NCBI RefSeq assembly: GCF_026341515.1 | Contig: NZ_JAPEOK010000001.1 | Coordinates: 1,860,001-1,924,000 of the forward strand | Direction of reading: 5' to 3' | DNA from: Streptomyces sp. NBC_00878 | GTDB lineage: Bacteria; Actinomycetota; Actinomycetes; Streptomycetales; Streptomycetaceae | DNA length: 64,000 bases | Shown: piece after piece, positions 44,775 to 53,753 of the stretch | Numbering within the stretch: the stretch's first letter is position 1 | Layout of the letters: each line of letters begins with the position of its first letter | Translations under genes and position numbers: made by a program | The notes under the pieces: model-generated | What the model saw: the letters and a program-made list of their open reading frames with translations, nothing else | Databases searched by the model: none | Told to the model about the DNA's origin: nothing

Positions 44775-46070
44775 TCAGCCCCAGGGCAGCCACGCACGCA
44801 CCTCGAATCCTCCATCGGCCGCGGCCCCGTGCGCGAGCTGTCCGCCCGCGAGCATGGCCCGTTCGGTGAGGCCGATGAGCCCTTGGCCGGAACCGGGGAC
44901 GTGGGGCACGTCGCCCGGCGGCGCCGGGTTGCGTACGGAGATGGTGAGACCGTCGCCCTGCACCCCGGACACCTCGACCGTGACCTCAGCGCCCGGGGCG
45001 TGCTTGCGGGCGTTGGTCAGTCCCTCCTGGGCGATGCGGTAAGCGGTGCGGCCGACCGAGGAGGGGACCGTGGCGGCGTCCGTGACGCGGTTGTCCATCG
45101 TGACCTTCATGCCGGCCTCACGGCTCTCGGAGACCAGCCCCTCCAGGCCCGCGAGCGTCGGCTGCGGCCGCCCGGACTCGTCCGCGCCGTCGCCGGACGC
45201 CCGCAGTACGCCGATGATCTCCCGCAGATCCTGCAGGGCCTCGTGGGCGCTCTCCCGGATCACCCCGGCGGCCCGCGCCACGTCCTCCTGGGGCGCGTCC
45301 GGACGGAACTCCAGCGCCCCGGCGTGCACGCTGAGCAGGGTCAGCCGGTGGGCCAGGACGTCGTGCATCTCGCGTGCGATCGCCTCCCGGGCCAGCCGCT
45401 GGGCCTGCTCGGCCCGCAGCGCCGCCTCCGTCTCCGCCCGGCGGGCCCGGTCCCTCAGACTCAGCATGAGCTGACGCTTGGAGCGCGCGAGCATGCCCCA
45501 GCCGACCACCACGGCGGTCAGCAGCCAGCCGAGCGCGATGATCACGGGGTACGGGAGCTCGGGGTCGGGCCGCAGCCAGTAGAAGACGGGGAGCAGGGCG
45601 GCAGAGGCTCCGCCGGTCCAGGCGGCGTACTTGAAGGGCCGGTGCACGGCCAGTGTGAACAGGGCGACCAGGCCGGCGCCGCCCGCGGTGTTCGAGATGA
45701 AGCAGACCGGGACCATCGCCACGGCGAGGCCGACCGGCCAGCGCCGACGGAGCCAGACGGCCGCGCAGGCGAGGGCGCCGAGCCACTGGTCGGCCGCCGC
45801 GAGGGCGGGCGGGATGTTCGGGTCGCCGGACATCTCGTCGGCACCGATCAGCCCCACCCCGACGGCGATCAGGAAGCAGGCGAAGTCGACGACCCAGTCG
45901 CGGGCGGTGCGTTTCGGTCGCCCCTTGCGGCCGACCTGGTCGGGGTCGGGGTCGAGCTCGGCGGTGACGGCCGACGGGAGAAACCACCGGCGCCCTGAGT
46001 CGGGCGGGGGCTTCGGCAGCGGCGCGGCATCACTCACAGTCGACAAATCTACGCATCGCCGACCGCTCAC
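44775..46070 (-). CDS. Sensor histidine kinase (second system, HisKA_3)
   Basis: A 431-residue kinase. A cytoplasmic Pro-rich N-terminus precedes about five membrane segments (residues ~62-195), then the HisKA_3 helix with His236 in AREMHDVLAHRLTLLSVHAG. The ATPase domain carries AYRIAQEGLTNARKHAPG (N-box) and GSGQGLIGLTERAMLAGG (G-box). It is upstream of the NarL regulator. The GTG at 46070 has an AAGGGG ribosome site; a second GTG at 46037 would remove eleven residues. The 163-bp gap to the regulator (44612-44774) is GC-rich with no recognisable feature. Confidence 0.88.
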   Translation of the reverse strand: MSGRRCVDLSTVSDAAPLPKPPPDSGRRWFLPSAVTAELDPDPDQVGRKGRPKRTARDWVVDFACFLIAVGVGLIGADEMSGDPNIPPALAAADQWLGALACAAVWLRRRWPVGLAVAMVPVCFISNTAGGAGLVALFTLAVHRPFKYAAWTGGASAALLPVFYWLRPDPELPYPVIIALGWLLTAVVVGWGMLARSKRQLMLSLRDRARRAETEAALRAEQAQRLAREAIAREMHDVLAHRLTLLSVHAGALEFRPDAPQEDVARAAGVIRESAHEALQDLREIIGVLRASGDGADESGRPQPTLAGLEGLVSESREAGMKVTMDNRVTDAATVPSSVGRTAYRIAQEGLTNARKHAPGAEVTVEVSGVQGDGLTISVRNPAPPGDVPHVPGSGQGLIGLTERAMLAGGQLAHGAAADGGFEVRAWLPWG

Positions 46071-46216
46071 ACCGCCCCTTGGCGCCGATCACCGACCAAA
46101 GTCGCCGCGCGAACGACTTTGGACGCGAAACCGCCCGACCGATCAAGGACTTCCGCCACCCATACCTCGCCCCGCGGCCGATGAGAGTGGGGGGTCCGCG
46201 GGGCGAGGATCCTTGT

Positions 46217-46420
46217 ATGAAGCAGGTGCTGGAGTTTCTCGGTGTGATCGCCCTCGTTCAGGGCGTGGCGGGCCTGGTGTACGAGTTCACCGGCTGGCTG
46301 CGCGGTTGGGGCCTCGTACAACGGCTCGACTTCCTCGACGGCCGCGAGATCTACGGGAGCATCGCGCTGCTGGTGCTGTCGTTCGCGCTGTTCGCGGCCG
46401 CCGAGAGCCGGAAGACCTGA
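46217..46420 (+). CDS. Small two-helix membrane protein
   Basis: A 67-residue protein with two hydrophobic segments (LEFLGVIALVQGVAGLVYEF and SIALLVLSFALFAAAE), joined by a short soluble loop with GWLRGWGLVQRLDF. I do not recognise a family. High third-position GC and a GAGG ribosome site support it as real. It faces away from the histidine kinase and toward the RNase gene; no operon partner. Confidence 0.65.
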   Translation: MKQVLEFLGVIALVQGVAGLVYEFTGWLRGWGLVQRLDFLDGREIYGSIALLVLSFALFAAAESRKT

Positions 46421-46478
46421 AGAGCACACACCGGACTTCCGGCTTCCGGCAAACGTCTCGTACGTCTGCTACCTATGG

Positions 46479-46871
46479 TCAGCAGCTGTAGTTGACCAGC
46501 TTGAACGAGACGTAGTGGTCGGCGGTGTAGTAGTCCTCCTGGCTCCTGTTGCCCGTGACGATGCGACGCGCACCGCGCGTGGACGAACCAGGCGTGATCA
46601 CCGTGTACTCGTGGTAGTAGCCGGTGCTCTGCGAGGGCAGGACGCCTTCCCTGTTCTGGAAGACCGTGCCGTCCTGGGAGAAGGGGTAGGGACCGCCCTG
46701 CTCGATGAGATCGAGCGTGTCGTGGGCCTGGGACGGCAGCGAGCCGTAGCAGATGTTGCCGACCGCGGTCACCGCCGCGTTCGCGGGGACCGTGGCGGCA
46801 CCGCCGATGAGCAGGGCGGACGTGAGGGCGACCAGAGCGCCGATGCGAGTGGTGCGTGGGGGGAATCTCAT
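46479..46871 (-). CDS. Secreted guanyl-specific ribonuclease, RNase Sa family
   Basis: A 130-residue precursor: signal peptide (residues ~1-32, cleaved after PANA) and a ~98-residue mature enzyme matching RNase Sa of Streptomyces almost block for block (SQDGTVFQNREGVLP, GYYHEYTVITPGS, TGNRSQEDYYTADHY). Catalytic residues are Glu88, Arg99 and His119, and the Cys41-Cys130 pair should form the single disulfide. It cleaves RNA after guanosine in the medium. A barstar-type inhibitor gene is usual for such enzymes, but none is seen nearby in this window. Confidence 0.95.
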   Translation of the reverse strand: MRFPPRTTRIGALVALTSALLIGGAATVPANAAVTAVGNICYGSLPSQAHDTLDLIEQGGPYPFSQDGTVFQNREGVLPSQSTGYYHEYTVITPGSSTRGARRIVTGNRSQEDYYTADHYVSFKLVNYSC

Positions 46872-47015
46872 GCCTCTAGCATGACGCGCGTAGACCATGG
46901 CATGTCAATGTCAAGGACGGTGATTTCGTCCCGCAAGTCGGATGAGTTTTCCGGGAGTTAACCTGCGCCACAACACCCCCGCACGGAGCGCCGCGGAGGC
47001 CTCGGCGCACTCGGC

Positions 47016-47645
47016 CTACGCGCTCCCCTCCGGCAGTTCGAACGTGCCGTACTCCGGCCGTCCGGCCAGGTCGTACGTGTGGATGGCGACACCCTTGCTG
47101 GTCACCCGCGCGCCTGCGTGCGTGAACGCGGTCGGCACGACGCCCTCGGCGAAGAGCCGGCGACCCGTGCCGAGAACGACCGGGAAGGACAGCAGGTGCA
47201 CGGTGTCGACGAGGTCGAGCGCGAAGAGGGACTGAGCGAGGGCCGCGCTGCCGTGGACCTGGAGCTCGCCTTCGGTGTTCTCCTTGATCGCGGTGACCTC
47301 CTTGCCCAGATCGCCGCTGATCACCGTGGTGCCGGCCCATGCGGCCTCGGTGAAGCTCGACGAGGCGACGTACTTCGGCAGGGCGTTGAGCTTCCCCGCG
47401 ACCGGGTTGGCCGGGTCGGTCACCTTCGGCCAGAACCCGGCGAAGATCTCGTACGTGTGGCGGCCGAGCAGGAAGGCGCCCGCGCGGTCGAAGACCTCGT
47501 TGACGAACTGTCCGAAGTCCTCGTCGTCGTACGGGAAACTCCAGCCGCCGTACTCGAAGCCGCCGCTGCGGTCCTCGTCGGGGCCGCCCGGGGCCTGGTG
47601 GACGCCGTCGAGGGTGACGAATGCGGTGAGGGTGAGCTTGCCCAT
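47016..47645 (-). CDS. Dihydrofolate-reductase-fold (RibD C-terminal-like) protein
   Basis: A 209-residue stand-alone member of the DHFR/RibD_C superfamily: N-terminal MGKLTLTAFVTLDGVHQAPG, GAFLLGRHTYEIFAGFWP, the NADPH-binding ISGDLGKEVTAIKENTEGEL, then LHVHGS-like QVHGSAALAQSLFALDLVD and FPVVLGTGRRLF. These actinobacterial proteins reduce unknown substrates and are not folate DHFRs. It is divergent from the SDR gene with ~175 bp between starts. The family-typical start is retained. Confidence 0.88.
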   Translation of the reverse strand: MGKLTLTAFVTLDGVHQAPGGPDEDRSGGFEYGGWSFPYDDEDFGQFVNEVFDRAGAFLLGRHTYEIFAGFWPKVTDPANPVAGKLNALPKYVASSSFTEAAWAGTTVISGDLGKEVTAIKENTEGELQVHGSAALAQSLFALDLVDTVHLLSFPVVLGTGRRLFAEGVVPTAFTHAGARVTSKGVAIHTYDLAGRPEYGTFELPEGSA

Positions 47646-47820
47646 GACGTGCCTTCTTTCGAACTTTCGAAGCGGGGTGTTCTGTCATCAGCTCAGACCC
47701 GTTGGGCGGCCGCAACTCATCGGTCCCGTCAAAAACGGCCCGGCCGTCGGGCCCGGCTCTCGCGACCTTGGTGTCCGTTCGCCGCCAGCGTTCGGGCGGC
47801 CCGGCCGCTGGGATGGGTTC

Positions 47821-48570
47821 ATGACCTCACAAGCGACCATGAACGGAACAGTGGCCCTGGTGACCGGCGGCAGCCGCGGGATCGGTGCGGCGACGGCCGT
47901 GCGGCTCGCCCGCGAGGGCGCGGATGTCGCCCTGACCTACGTACGCGACAAGGAGGCCGCCTGCGGTGTCGTGGACCGGATCCGGTCCCTGGGGCGGCGG
48001 GCGCTCGCCCTCCGCGCGGACTCCGCCGACGCGGAGGAGGCCGCCGGCGCCGTGACTCGCGCGGCGGAGGGGCTCGGGCGTCTCGACATCCTCGTCAACA
48101 ACGCGGGCGTCGGGCTGCTCGGCCCCCTCGACAGCCTCTCCCTCGCGGACGTCGACCGGGTTCTCGCCGTGAACGTACGCGGTGTCTTCCTCGCCTCCCA
48201 GGCGGCGGCCGCCCGTATGGAGCGGGGCGGGCGGATCATCACCATCGGTACGTGTATGACGCAGCGTGTGCCGGGGCCCGGCGGCACGCTGTATGCCACC
48301 GGGAAGTCGGCCCTGGTCGGGCTGACGAAGGCGTTGGCGAGGGAACTGGGTGAGCAGGGGATCACGGCGAACATCGTGCATCCGGGGCCGATCGACACGG
48401 ATATGAATCCGGTGGGCGGGCCGTTTGCGGCTGGGCAGGCGGCGATGACCGCGGTGGGGCGGTTCGGGACGGCCGAGGAGGTGGCTTCGGCGGTGGCGTA
48501 TCTGGCGGGGGTGGAGGCGGCGTATGTCACGGGGGCGGAGTTCTCGGTGGATGGGGGGCATGCGGCTTGA
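47821..48570 (+). CDS. Short-chain dehydrogenase/reductase
   Basis: A 249-residue classical SDR. NAD(P) binding uses TGGSRGIGAATAVRLA, with a YVRDKE cofactor-specificity loop and VNNAGVG. The active site has Tyr158 and Lys162 (LYATGK). Thirteen residues before the Tyr, where Ser is usual, is Cys145, with Thr144 beside it (TIGTCMTQRVPG); a TC or SC pair occurs in some members of this subgroup, so activity may be retained through the Thr. Substrate unknown. The C-terminal FSVDGGHAA is standard. It converges with allantoicase across a large inverted repeat. Confidence 0.9.
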   Translation: MTSQATMNGTVALVTGGSRGIGAATAVRLAREGADVALTYVRDKEAACGVVDRIRSLGRRALALRADSADAEEAAGAVTRAAEGLGRLDILVNNAGVGLLGPLDSLSLADVDRVLAVNVRGVFLASQAAAARMERGGRIITIGTCMTQRVPGPGGTLYATGKSALVGLTKALARELGEQGITANIVHPGPIDTDMNPVGGPFAAGQAAMTAVGRFGTAEEVASAVAYLAGVEAAYVTGAEFSVDGGHAA

Positions 48571-48584
48571 CTCCGGCGGGGGTT

Positions 48585-48775
48585 GTTTCGCCCCCGCCGC
48601 CCCTACCCATTCCCGTCACTACTCGGGGGCGCTGCCCCCGAACCCCCGCTCCTCAAACGCCGGAGAGGCTGAAATACCCAGCCCGTCCGGCGGTTGAGGA
48701 CGAGGCCGTTCAGGCCGATGAGCGGGGGTCTGGGGCGCAGCCCCCAGGGACGGGTAGGGGCGGCGGGGGCGAGTA
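48585..48775. repeat. Inverted pair of family-B repeats between convergent genes
   Basis: Two family-B blocks face each other. The left half runs TTTCGCCCCCGCCGCCCCTA to CTCAAACGCCGGAGAGGCTG. The right half, from CAGCCCGTCCGGCGGTTGAG to CGGGTAGGGGCGGCGGGGGC, is its inverted copy. Together they make a ~190-bp imperfect palindrome with smaller internal hairpins (GGGGGCGCTGCCCCC, CTGGGGCGCAGCCCCCAG). It fills the gap between the SDR and allantoicase stops and should terminate both. Confidence 0.88.
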
Positions 48776-48785
48776 ACTCCCCGCC

Positions 48786-49943
48786 TCAGCCCCCGAGTTC
48801 CTGGTGGCGCGCAGCCAGCCTCGCCTCGCCCTCCCCCGTCAGGGAGCCGAACAGCCGCAGGCGGGAGATGCCCCCGTCCGGGAAGATGTCCACGCGCGCG
48901 TGCGTGCCGACGGACGGGGATGCCAGGACGAAACGGTGGTTCGTGTCGGGCTGGAGGCGGGTCCGGGGCAGGACCTCCGTCCACCCCTCGTCCACACCGT
49001 CCCCGACATCCCCTCCGTCCCCTCCGTCCCGCACCGAAACCGACGCCCACCCCGCCGAGTTGCCCTTCAGATACGCCGTATCGATCTCGACCGCACGGAT
49101 CTCGGACTGCGCGACCAGCTGGTAGCGGATCCAGTCATGCCCCTGGTCACGCCGCCGCCGCGTCTCCCAGCCGTCGTCCATCTTGCGGGAGCGCCCCGGC
49201 TGGATGGTGTTGGTGGCGGGCGAGTAGAAGAGGTTGGACGCGTCCTCGACCTGTCCGCCGTTCTCCAGGGCGACCACGTCGAAGGTGCCGAGGACCGACA
49301 GCCACCGTGGGTCCGGTACGACCTCGCCGTACACCCGAAGGCGCGCGATGCCACCGTCCGGGTGCTGGTTGACGCGGAGGTGGGTGATGCGCTGCTCCAG
49401 GTCGACGGCGAAGCCGTTGGCCGCGTGGCCGCCGACCGCCGTGCGCGGTACGAGCGTCGTCCACTTCACGTCGTCCGCGAGGAGTTCCTCGGGCGACGGG
49501 GAGCCGGGGACCGAGGCACCCTCGACGGACACCGCCTGCGGGTAGTTGCCGCGGAAGTGGGCGGTGTCGACGACGATGCCCCGTACGACACCGGGCGCGC
49601 CGAGGCGTACGAGCGCCCAGTCGTGGTCGTCCGCCGTGGGCCACGGGTGCTCGGCGGAGGCACCCCGTCGGCGCCGGGTCTCCCAGCCGTCCATGATCTT
49701 GCCCTTGTGCCCGAAGTGCTCGGGGTCGAACTCGGCCCGCCCGGGCAGGAGCAGGTTCTCGCGCTGGGCGAAGAACTCGTCGTTGGCGGCGATGACCCCG
49801 GCACCGAGCTGCCGGTCGGCGAGGTTGGCGTACTGCGTGAAGGGGAAGTCGGCGCTGCGGTGGTCCGCGTACGGGTCGCCGCCTCCGTAGGGGTTCGCGT
49901 CGCCGGTGAAACGGGCCGGGGGGTTCTGGTGCTGCGCCGTCAC
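48786..49943 (-). CDS. alc: Allantoicase
   Basis: A 385-residue enzyme hydrolysing allantoate to ureidoglycolate and urea. It consists of two related beta-sandwich halves, visible as repeated motifs: KIMDGWETRRRRG / KMDDGWETRRRRD, ARLRVYGEV / SRLRLFGSL and HPDGGI / FPDGGI. A Gly/Asp-rich insert (VRDGGDGGDVGDGVDEG) expands a loop in the second half. It follows allantoinase on the same strand, 177 bp downstream. It works with allantoinase and, through glyoxylate, with the malate synthase 4 kb away. Confidence 0.95.
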   Translation of the reverse strand: MTAQHQNPPARFTGDANPYGGGDPYADHRSADFPFTQYANLADRQLGAGVIAANDEFFAQRENLLLPGRAEFDPEHFGHKGKIMDGWETRRRRGASAEHPWPTADDHDWALVRLGAPGVVRGIVVDTAHFRGNYPQAVSVEGASVPGSPSPEELLADDVKWTTLVPRTAVGGHAANGFAVDLEQRITHLRVNQHPDGGIARLRVYGEVVPDPRWLSVLGTFDVVALENGGQVEDASNLFYSPATNTIQPGRSRKMDDGWETRRRRDQGHDWIRYQLVAQSEIRAVEIDTAYLKGNSAGWASVSVRDGGDGGDVGDGVDEGWTEVLPRTRLQPDTNHRFVLASPSVGTHARVDIFPDGGISRLRLFGSLTGEGEARLAARHQELGG

Positions 49944-50041
49944 AGTGATCAGGTCTGCCTTTCGGGAGTCGGCCGCCGCGGGTACGGGTGCGGAGTCGTG
50001 CGCGAATTTCGGGTACAGGTACCGGCCTTCCTTGAGGGGAT

Positions 50042-50102
50042 GAACCAGGGACTTGAGCGGGAACCAGGGACTTGAGCGGACGGGAACCAGGGACTTGAGC
50101 GG
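50042..50102. repeat. 19-bp tandem repeat between allantoinase and allantoicase
   Basis: Three perfect copies of GAACCAGGGACTTGAGCGG at 50042-50060, 50061-50079 and 50084-50102, ending 18 bases from the allantoinase stop codon. They lie within the transcribed spacer of the allB-alc unit. Function unknown. Confidence 0.92.
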
Positions 50103-50120
50103 ATTGGCCTGAGCGGCTAA

Positions 50121-51470
50121 CTACCCTCGCCTGGACAGGAGCTGCCCCCTCGGCTCGGCGAACTCACCCTCAGACACGATGCGTTCACCCCGCAGCCACG
50201 TGGACTTGACGACTCCCCGCAGGGTCCGGCCCGCGTACGCGGTGACCCGGTTTCGGTGCTGGAGCGCGGCGGGGTCGACGGTGAAGGTCTCGTCGGGCGC
50301 GAGGACCGCGAAGTCGGCGTCATGGCCGACCGCTATGGCGCCCTTGCGGTCGTCGAGTCCGACCAGCCGCGCCGTGCGCGAGGACATCCAGCGGACCACG
50401 TCCTCCAGGCCGTACCCGCGCCCCCGGGCCTCGGTCCAGACGGCGGACAGGCTGAGCTGGAGGCCGGAGATGCCGCCCCACGCGGTCGCGAAGTCGTCGG
50501 TCTTCAGGTCGGCCGTCGACGGGGAGTGGTCGGTGACCACGCAGTCGATCGTGCCGTCGGCCAGCGCCTGCCACAGCAGGTCCTGGTTGGCGGCCTCGCG
50601 GATGGGCGGGCAGCACTTGAACTCGCTTGCCCCGTCCGGGACTTCCTCGGCCGTCAGGGTCAGATAGTGGGGGCAGGTCTCGACCGTGACGCGTACGCCC
50701 TCGGCCTTGGCGGCGGCGATCAGCGGCAGCGCGTCGCTGGACGACAGATGCAGCACGTGGACGCGCGCGTTGAGGCGCTTGGCCTGGGCGATGAGGTTCG
50801 TGATGGCGGTGTCCTCGGCGTCGCGCGGTCGCGAGGCGAGGAAGTCCGCGTACCTCTGGCCGCTCTTCTGCGGCGCCGCCGCGAGGTGGTGCGGGTCCTC
50901 CGCGTGCACGATCAGCAGCCCGTCGAATCCGGCGATCTCCGCGAGGGACAGGGAGAGTTGCCCCTGATCCAGCTCGGGGAACTCGTCGACCCCGGAGGGC
51001 GACAGGAACGCCTTGAAGCCGAAGACGCCCGCGTCGTGCAGTGGCCGCAGGTCCTTGACGTTGTCGGGCAGGGCGCCGCCCCAGAAGCCGACGTCGATGT
51101 GCGCCTTGGAGCGGGCGACGTCCTTCTTGGTGCGGAGGTGGTCGACCGTCGTGGTCGGCGGGAGGGAGTTGAGGGGCATGTCGACCAGGGTCGTGATGCC
51201 GCCGGCCGCCGCGGCGCGCGTGGCGGTCCAGAAGCCCTCCCACTCCGTGCGGCCCGGGTCGTTGACGTGCACGTGGGTGTCGACGAGGCCAGGCAGCAGG
51301 ACGTCGTCGCCGAGGTCCTCCAGCCGGGCCCCGGCAGGCACCTCGGCGTCGTGCGCGAGCACGGCCGTGATCTTCCCTCCGGAGACGGCGACCGAAGCGG
51401 CGCGCGTCCCTTCGGGAGTGATGACGCGCGTCGAGCGCAGGATCAGTTCGACCCATCCGTCGTCGGACAC
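50121..51470 (-). CDS. allB: Allantoinase
   Basis: A 449-residue cyclic amidohydrolase opening allantoin to allantoate. Metal ligands are His66 and His68 ([13 protein letters not shown]), carboxylated Lys153 ([13 protein letters not shown]), the His in [13 protein letters not shown], the His in [13 protein letters not shown] and the Asp in [15 protein letters not shown]. The GTEWEGF-like [18 protein letters not shown] segment is typical of allantoinases and distinguishes it from the dihydropyrimidinase at 12.8 kb. It starts with GTG. Two palindromes in its promoter match those in front of the malate synthase gene, pointing to AllR control. Confidence 0.95.
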   Translation of the reverse strand: MSDDGWVELILRSTRVITPEGTRAASVAVSGGKITAVLAHDAEVPAGARLEDLGDDVLLPGLVDTHVHVNDPGRTEWEGFWTATRAAAAGGITTLVDMPLNSLPPTTTVDHLRTKKDVARSKAHIDVGFWGGALPDNVKDLRPLHDAGVFGFKAFLSPSGVDEFPELDQGQLSLSLAEIAGFDGLLIVHAEDPHHLAAAPQKSGQRYADFLASRPRDAEDTAITNLIAQAKRLNARVHVLHLSSSDALPLIAAAKAEGVRVTVETCPHYLTLTAEEVPDGASEFKCCPPIREAANQDLLWQALADGTIDCVVTDHSPSTADLKTDDFATAWGGISGLQLSLSAVWTEARGRGYGLEDVVRWMSSRTARLVGLDDRKGAIAVGHDADFAVLAPDETFTVDPAALQHRNRVTAYAGRTLRGVVKSTWLRGERIVSEGEFAEPRGQLLSRRG

Positions 51471-51499
51471 CCGGACCCCTCTCCATGCCGCACGTTTAC

Positions 51500-51531
51500 T
51501 TCCACGTAACGGAATTCAACGTTCTGTTGAA
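51500..51531. promoter_or_regulatory. Candidate AllR operator upstream of allantoinase
   Basis: TTCCACGTAACGGAA (51500-51514), a 15-bp TTCC-N7-GGAA palindrome, is directly followed by TTCAACGTTCTGTTGAA (51515-51531), an inverted repeat with a five-base centre. Both lie 30-61 bases from the allB start, where a repressor would block initiation. The same 15-bp pattern occurs before the regulator gene (51608) and malate synthase (53754). Confidence 0.6.
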
Positions 51532-51607
51532 AGAGTCTTCACTCCCTGCTCCATGCCGTCAAGAGTCGGCCTCTCCACCGCCTGCCGCGAGCGCACTCCC
51601 TGGACGT

Positions 51608-51634
51608 TTCCGTAAAGCGGAATTACACTTCCGC
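51608..51634. promoter_or_regulatory. Candidate AllR operator upstream of its own gene
   Basis: TTCCGTAAAGCGGAA (51608-51622) repeats the 15-bp TTCC-N7-GGAA layout, and overlaps GCGGAATTACACTTCCGC (51617-51634), an 18-bp inverted repeat. Its position ~90-110 bases upstream of the regulator start suggests autoregulation. Confidence 0.55.
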
Positions 51635-51719
51635 CACGCAGAACGTAATCACACCGAGCCGTGCAGTCAACCAACTGCCGGGTAGGCTGCCTCCCTGCCC
51701 GCCTGAAAGGACCGCCTCC

Positions 51720-52520
51720 GTGCCGACGTCCAGCGCCAGCACCACCGACGCCAAGCCGACCTCCTCCGCCGGCGGCGTCCAGTCTCTTGAGCGCGCCTTC
51801 GACCTGCTGGAGAGGATGGCGGACGCGGGCGGCGAGGTCGGGCTGAGCGAGCTCTCCGCGAGCAGCGGGCTGCCGCTGCCCACCATCCACCGTCTCATGC
51901 GCACGCTCGTGGCCTGCGGTTACGTACGCCAGCAGACCAATCGGCGGTATGCGCTCGGCCCGCGTCTGATCCGGCTCGGCGAGTCCGCGTCCCGGCTGCT
52001 CGGCACCTGGGCCCGCCCCTATCTGGCGCGTCTGGTCGAGGAGACCGGCGAGACGGCGAACATGGCGCTGCTCGACGGCGACGAGATCGTGTATGTGGCG
52101 CAGGTGCCGTCCAAGCACTCGATGCGGATGTTCACCGAGGTGGGCCGCCGGGTGCTGCCGCATTCCACGGGCGTCGGCAAGGCCCTGCTCGCGCACCTCC
52201 CGGCGGACGAGGTGCGCGCCCTCCTGTCCCGTACGGGCATGCCCGCCGCGACGGAGAAGACGATCACGACGCCGGACGAGTTCCTGGCCGCGCTCGACGA
52301 GGTACGGCTCGCGGGGTACGCGGTGGACGACAACGAGCAGGAGCTCGGGGTCCGCTGCCTCGCCGTCTCCGTGCCCAACTCCCCCACCGCCGCGGCGATT
52401 TCGATCTCCGGCCCGGCCGGCCGCGTCACGGAGTCGGCGACGGAACGGATCGTGCCCGTGCTCCAGCAGGTCGCGGTGGAGTTGTCGGAGGCCCTGGCGA
52501 GTTCGGGGTCGGCGACCTGA
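51720..52520 (+). CDS. allR: IclR-family regulator of allantoin catabolism
   Basis: A 266-residue IclR protein. A Ser/Thr-rich N-tail precedes the winged helix-turn-helix (VQSLERAFDLLERMADAGGE, then LPLPTIHRLMRTLVACGYVR). The effector-binding domain starts around residue 105, with VLPHSTGVGKALLAHLP and GYAVDDNEQELGVRCLAVSV. The location between allantoinase and malate synthase, with shared palindromes in all three promoters, matches the S. coelicolor AllR arrangement, where an IclR repressor responds to allantoin-pathway intermediates. GTG start with AAAGGA ribosome site. Confidence 0.9.
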   Translation: MPTSSASTTDAKPTSSAGGVQSLERAFDLLERMADAGGEVGLSELSASSGLPLPTIHRLMRTLVACGYVRQQTNRRYALGPRLIRLGESASRLLGTWARPYLARLVEETGETANMALLDGDEIVYVAQVPSKHSMRMFTEVGRRVLPHSTGVGKALLAHLPADEVRALLSRTGMPAATEKTITTPDEFLAALDEVRLAGYAVDDNEQELGVRCLAVSVPNSPTAAAISISGPAGRVTESATERIVPVLQQVAVELSEALASSGSAT

Positions 52521-52550
52521 GTGGGCAAGGGAGTTGCCGGGCCGGTGCGC

Positions 52551-52865
52551 TCAGCGCCGCGGTGGCTCCCCGAAGAGTTCCACCGCGCTGCGTACGCCCG
52601 CGAGTCCGGCGGACAGCGCGCTGACCGAACCGATGGAACCGGCTATCAGGAGCAGTGAGCGGCGCAGGCGGGGCACCTCGGGCATCCCGGTGACGGCCAT
52701 CGCGGCGAGTACCGCGAGTTCGTCCTCCGCTATGCCGCGGTCCGGGAACTCGGCCGGATGCGCGGCGAGTTCGCGACGCAGCTTGGACACCGCGGTCCGC
52801 AACTCCGCCACTCTCGGATCCTCGTCGCTGCCGGTCACTGGCCTCTGCCCCAAGCTCCGCAACAC
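52551..52865 (-). CDS. Small conserved actinobacterial protein (probably DUF5955)
   Basis: A 104-residue cytoplasmic protein: short acidic N-terminus, a charged helix (RVAELRTAVSKLRRELAAHP), an acidic turn and two hydrophobic helices (LAVLAAMAVTGMPEVPR, LLLIAGSIGSVSALSAGL). I associate it with DUF5955; function unknown. The GTG at 52865 is chosen over a longer upstream start, because GGGGGGAGAGCT immediately before it is an excellent ribosome site. It converges with allR and is divergent from the MobA-like gene. Confidence 0.75.
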   Translation of the reverse strand: MLRSLGQRPVTGSDEDPRVAELRTAVSKLRRELAAHPAEFPDRGIAEDELAVLAAMAVTGMPEVPRLRRSLLLIAGSIGSVSALSAGLAGVRSAVELFGEPPRR

Positions 52866-53087
52866 AGCTCTCCCCCCTCGCACGCCCTTGTGCGCGATTC
52901 GTCGTGCCTGCTCCGTGCTCTCGCCGCAAACATCCCATGGCATTGGTCAGGCGCCCAGGGACGCGGGCCAGTAAACGCCACCCGGTGCGGTGGGCGCCAC
53001 TCCGAGGACCGAAATTCAGTCCTTGGACACCGGGAGGCCCCTACGGGTTTCAGGGCGTGTCCCGCCCGGGTCCGGTATGCAGGGGGA

Positions 53088-53687
53088 ATGACGGAGAACA
53101 ACGAGCAGGTCGCCGGGCTGCTGCTGGCCGCCGGCGGGGGGCGGCGCCTCGGCGGACGCCCCAAGGCGCTCCTCACCCACCGGGGACACCCTCTCGTCGA
53201 ACACGCGGTCGGAACACTGCGGGCGGGCGGCTGTGCCCGGATCCATGTGGTGCTCGGCGCCGAGGCGGAGGCCGTGCGGGAGCGGGCCGTACTGCCCGGC
53301 TGCGTGCTCGTGGACAACCCCGACTGGACGCGGGGCATGGGCTCCTCGCTGCGGGCCGGTCTGGAGTCACTGGCCGGTACGGGCGTCCGGGCCGTGCTGG
53401 TGTCACTGGTGGACCAGCCGGGGATCGGGCCGGAGGCCGTGGCCCGCGTCCGCGCCGCGTACTCGTCGGACGAGTCGCTCGCGTCCGCCGCGTACGACGG
53501 GAAGCGGGGGCATCCGGTGCTCTTCGGCGCACGTCACTGGGCGGGGATCGCCGCCACCGCGACCGGCGACCGGGGAGCACGCGCCTACCTGAAGGCGCAT
53601 GAGGACGAGATCGCGCTCGTCGAGTGCGGGGACGTGGCCCAGCCGTACGACATCGACACGGAAAGCGACCTGGTCCACCTTGAGTGA
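53088..53687 (+). CDS. MobA-like nucleotidyltransferase
   Basis: A 199-residue NTP-transferase of the MobA/MocA type. The nucleotide-binding loop is LLLAAGGGRRLGGRPKALL, followed by WTRGMGSSLRAGLESL and the metal-site Asp in VSLVDQPGIGPEAV. Relatives attach CMP or GMP to molybdopterin for xanthine dehydrogenase-type enzymes. A MobA-like gene at the same place in purine/allantoin loci suggests a role in maturing xanthine dehydrogenase upstream of allantoin formation; that link is inference. No xdh genes lie in this window. The ATG follows AGGGGG. Confidence 0.85.
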   Translation: MTENNEQVAGLLLAAGGGRRLGGRPKALLTHRGHPLVEHAVGTLRAGGCARIHVVLGAEAEAVRERAVLPGCVLVDNPDWTRGMGSSLRAGLESLAGTGVRAVLVSLVDQPGIGPEAVARVRAAYSSDESLASAAYDGKRGHPVLFGARHWAGIAATATGDRGARAYLKAHEDEIALVECGDVAQPYDIDTESDLVHLE

Positions 53688-53753
53688 ACGGGGTGGCACC
53701 GCGCGCCACGTTGCCTCGAAGTGGAGAATCTCGACGTCAACAAATTATTGAAC

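Noticed and set aside
47821..48570. Loss of SDR activity because the usual Ser is Cys
   Set aside because: A Thr sits beside the Cys, and I recall similar pairs in other members of this SDR subgroup, so inactivity cannot be claimed.
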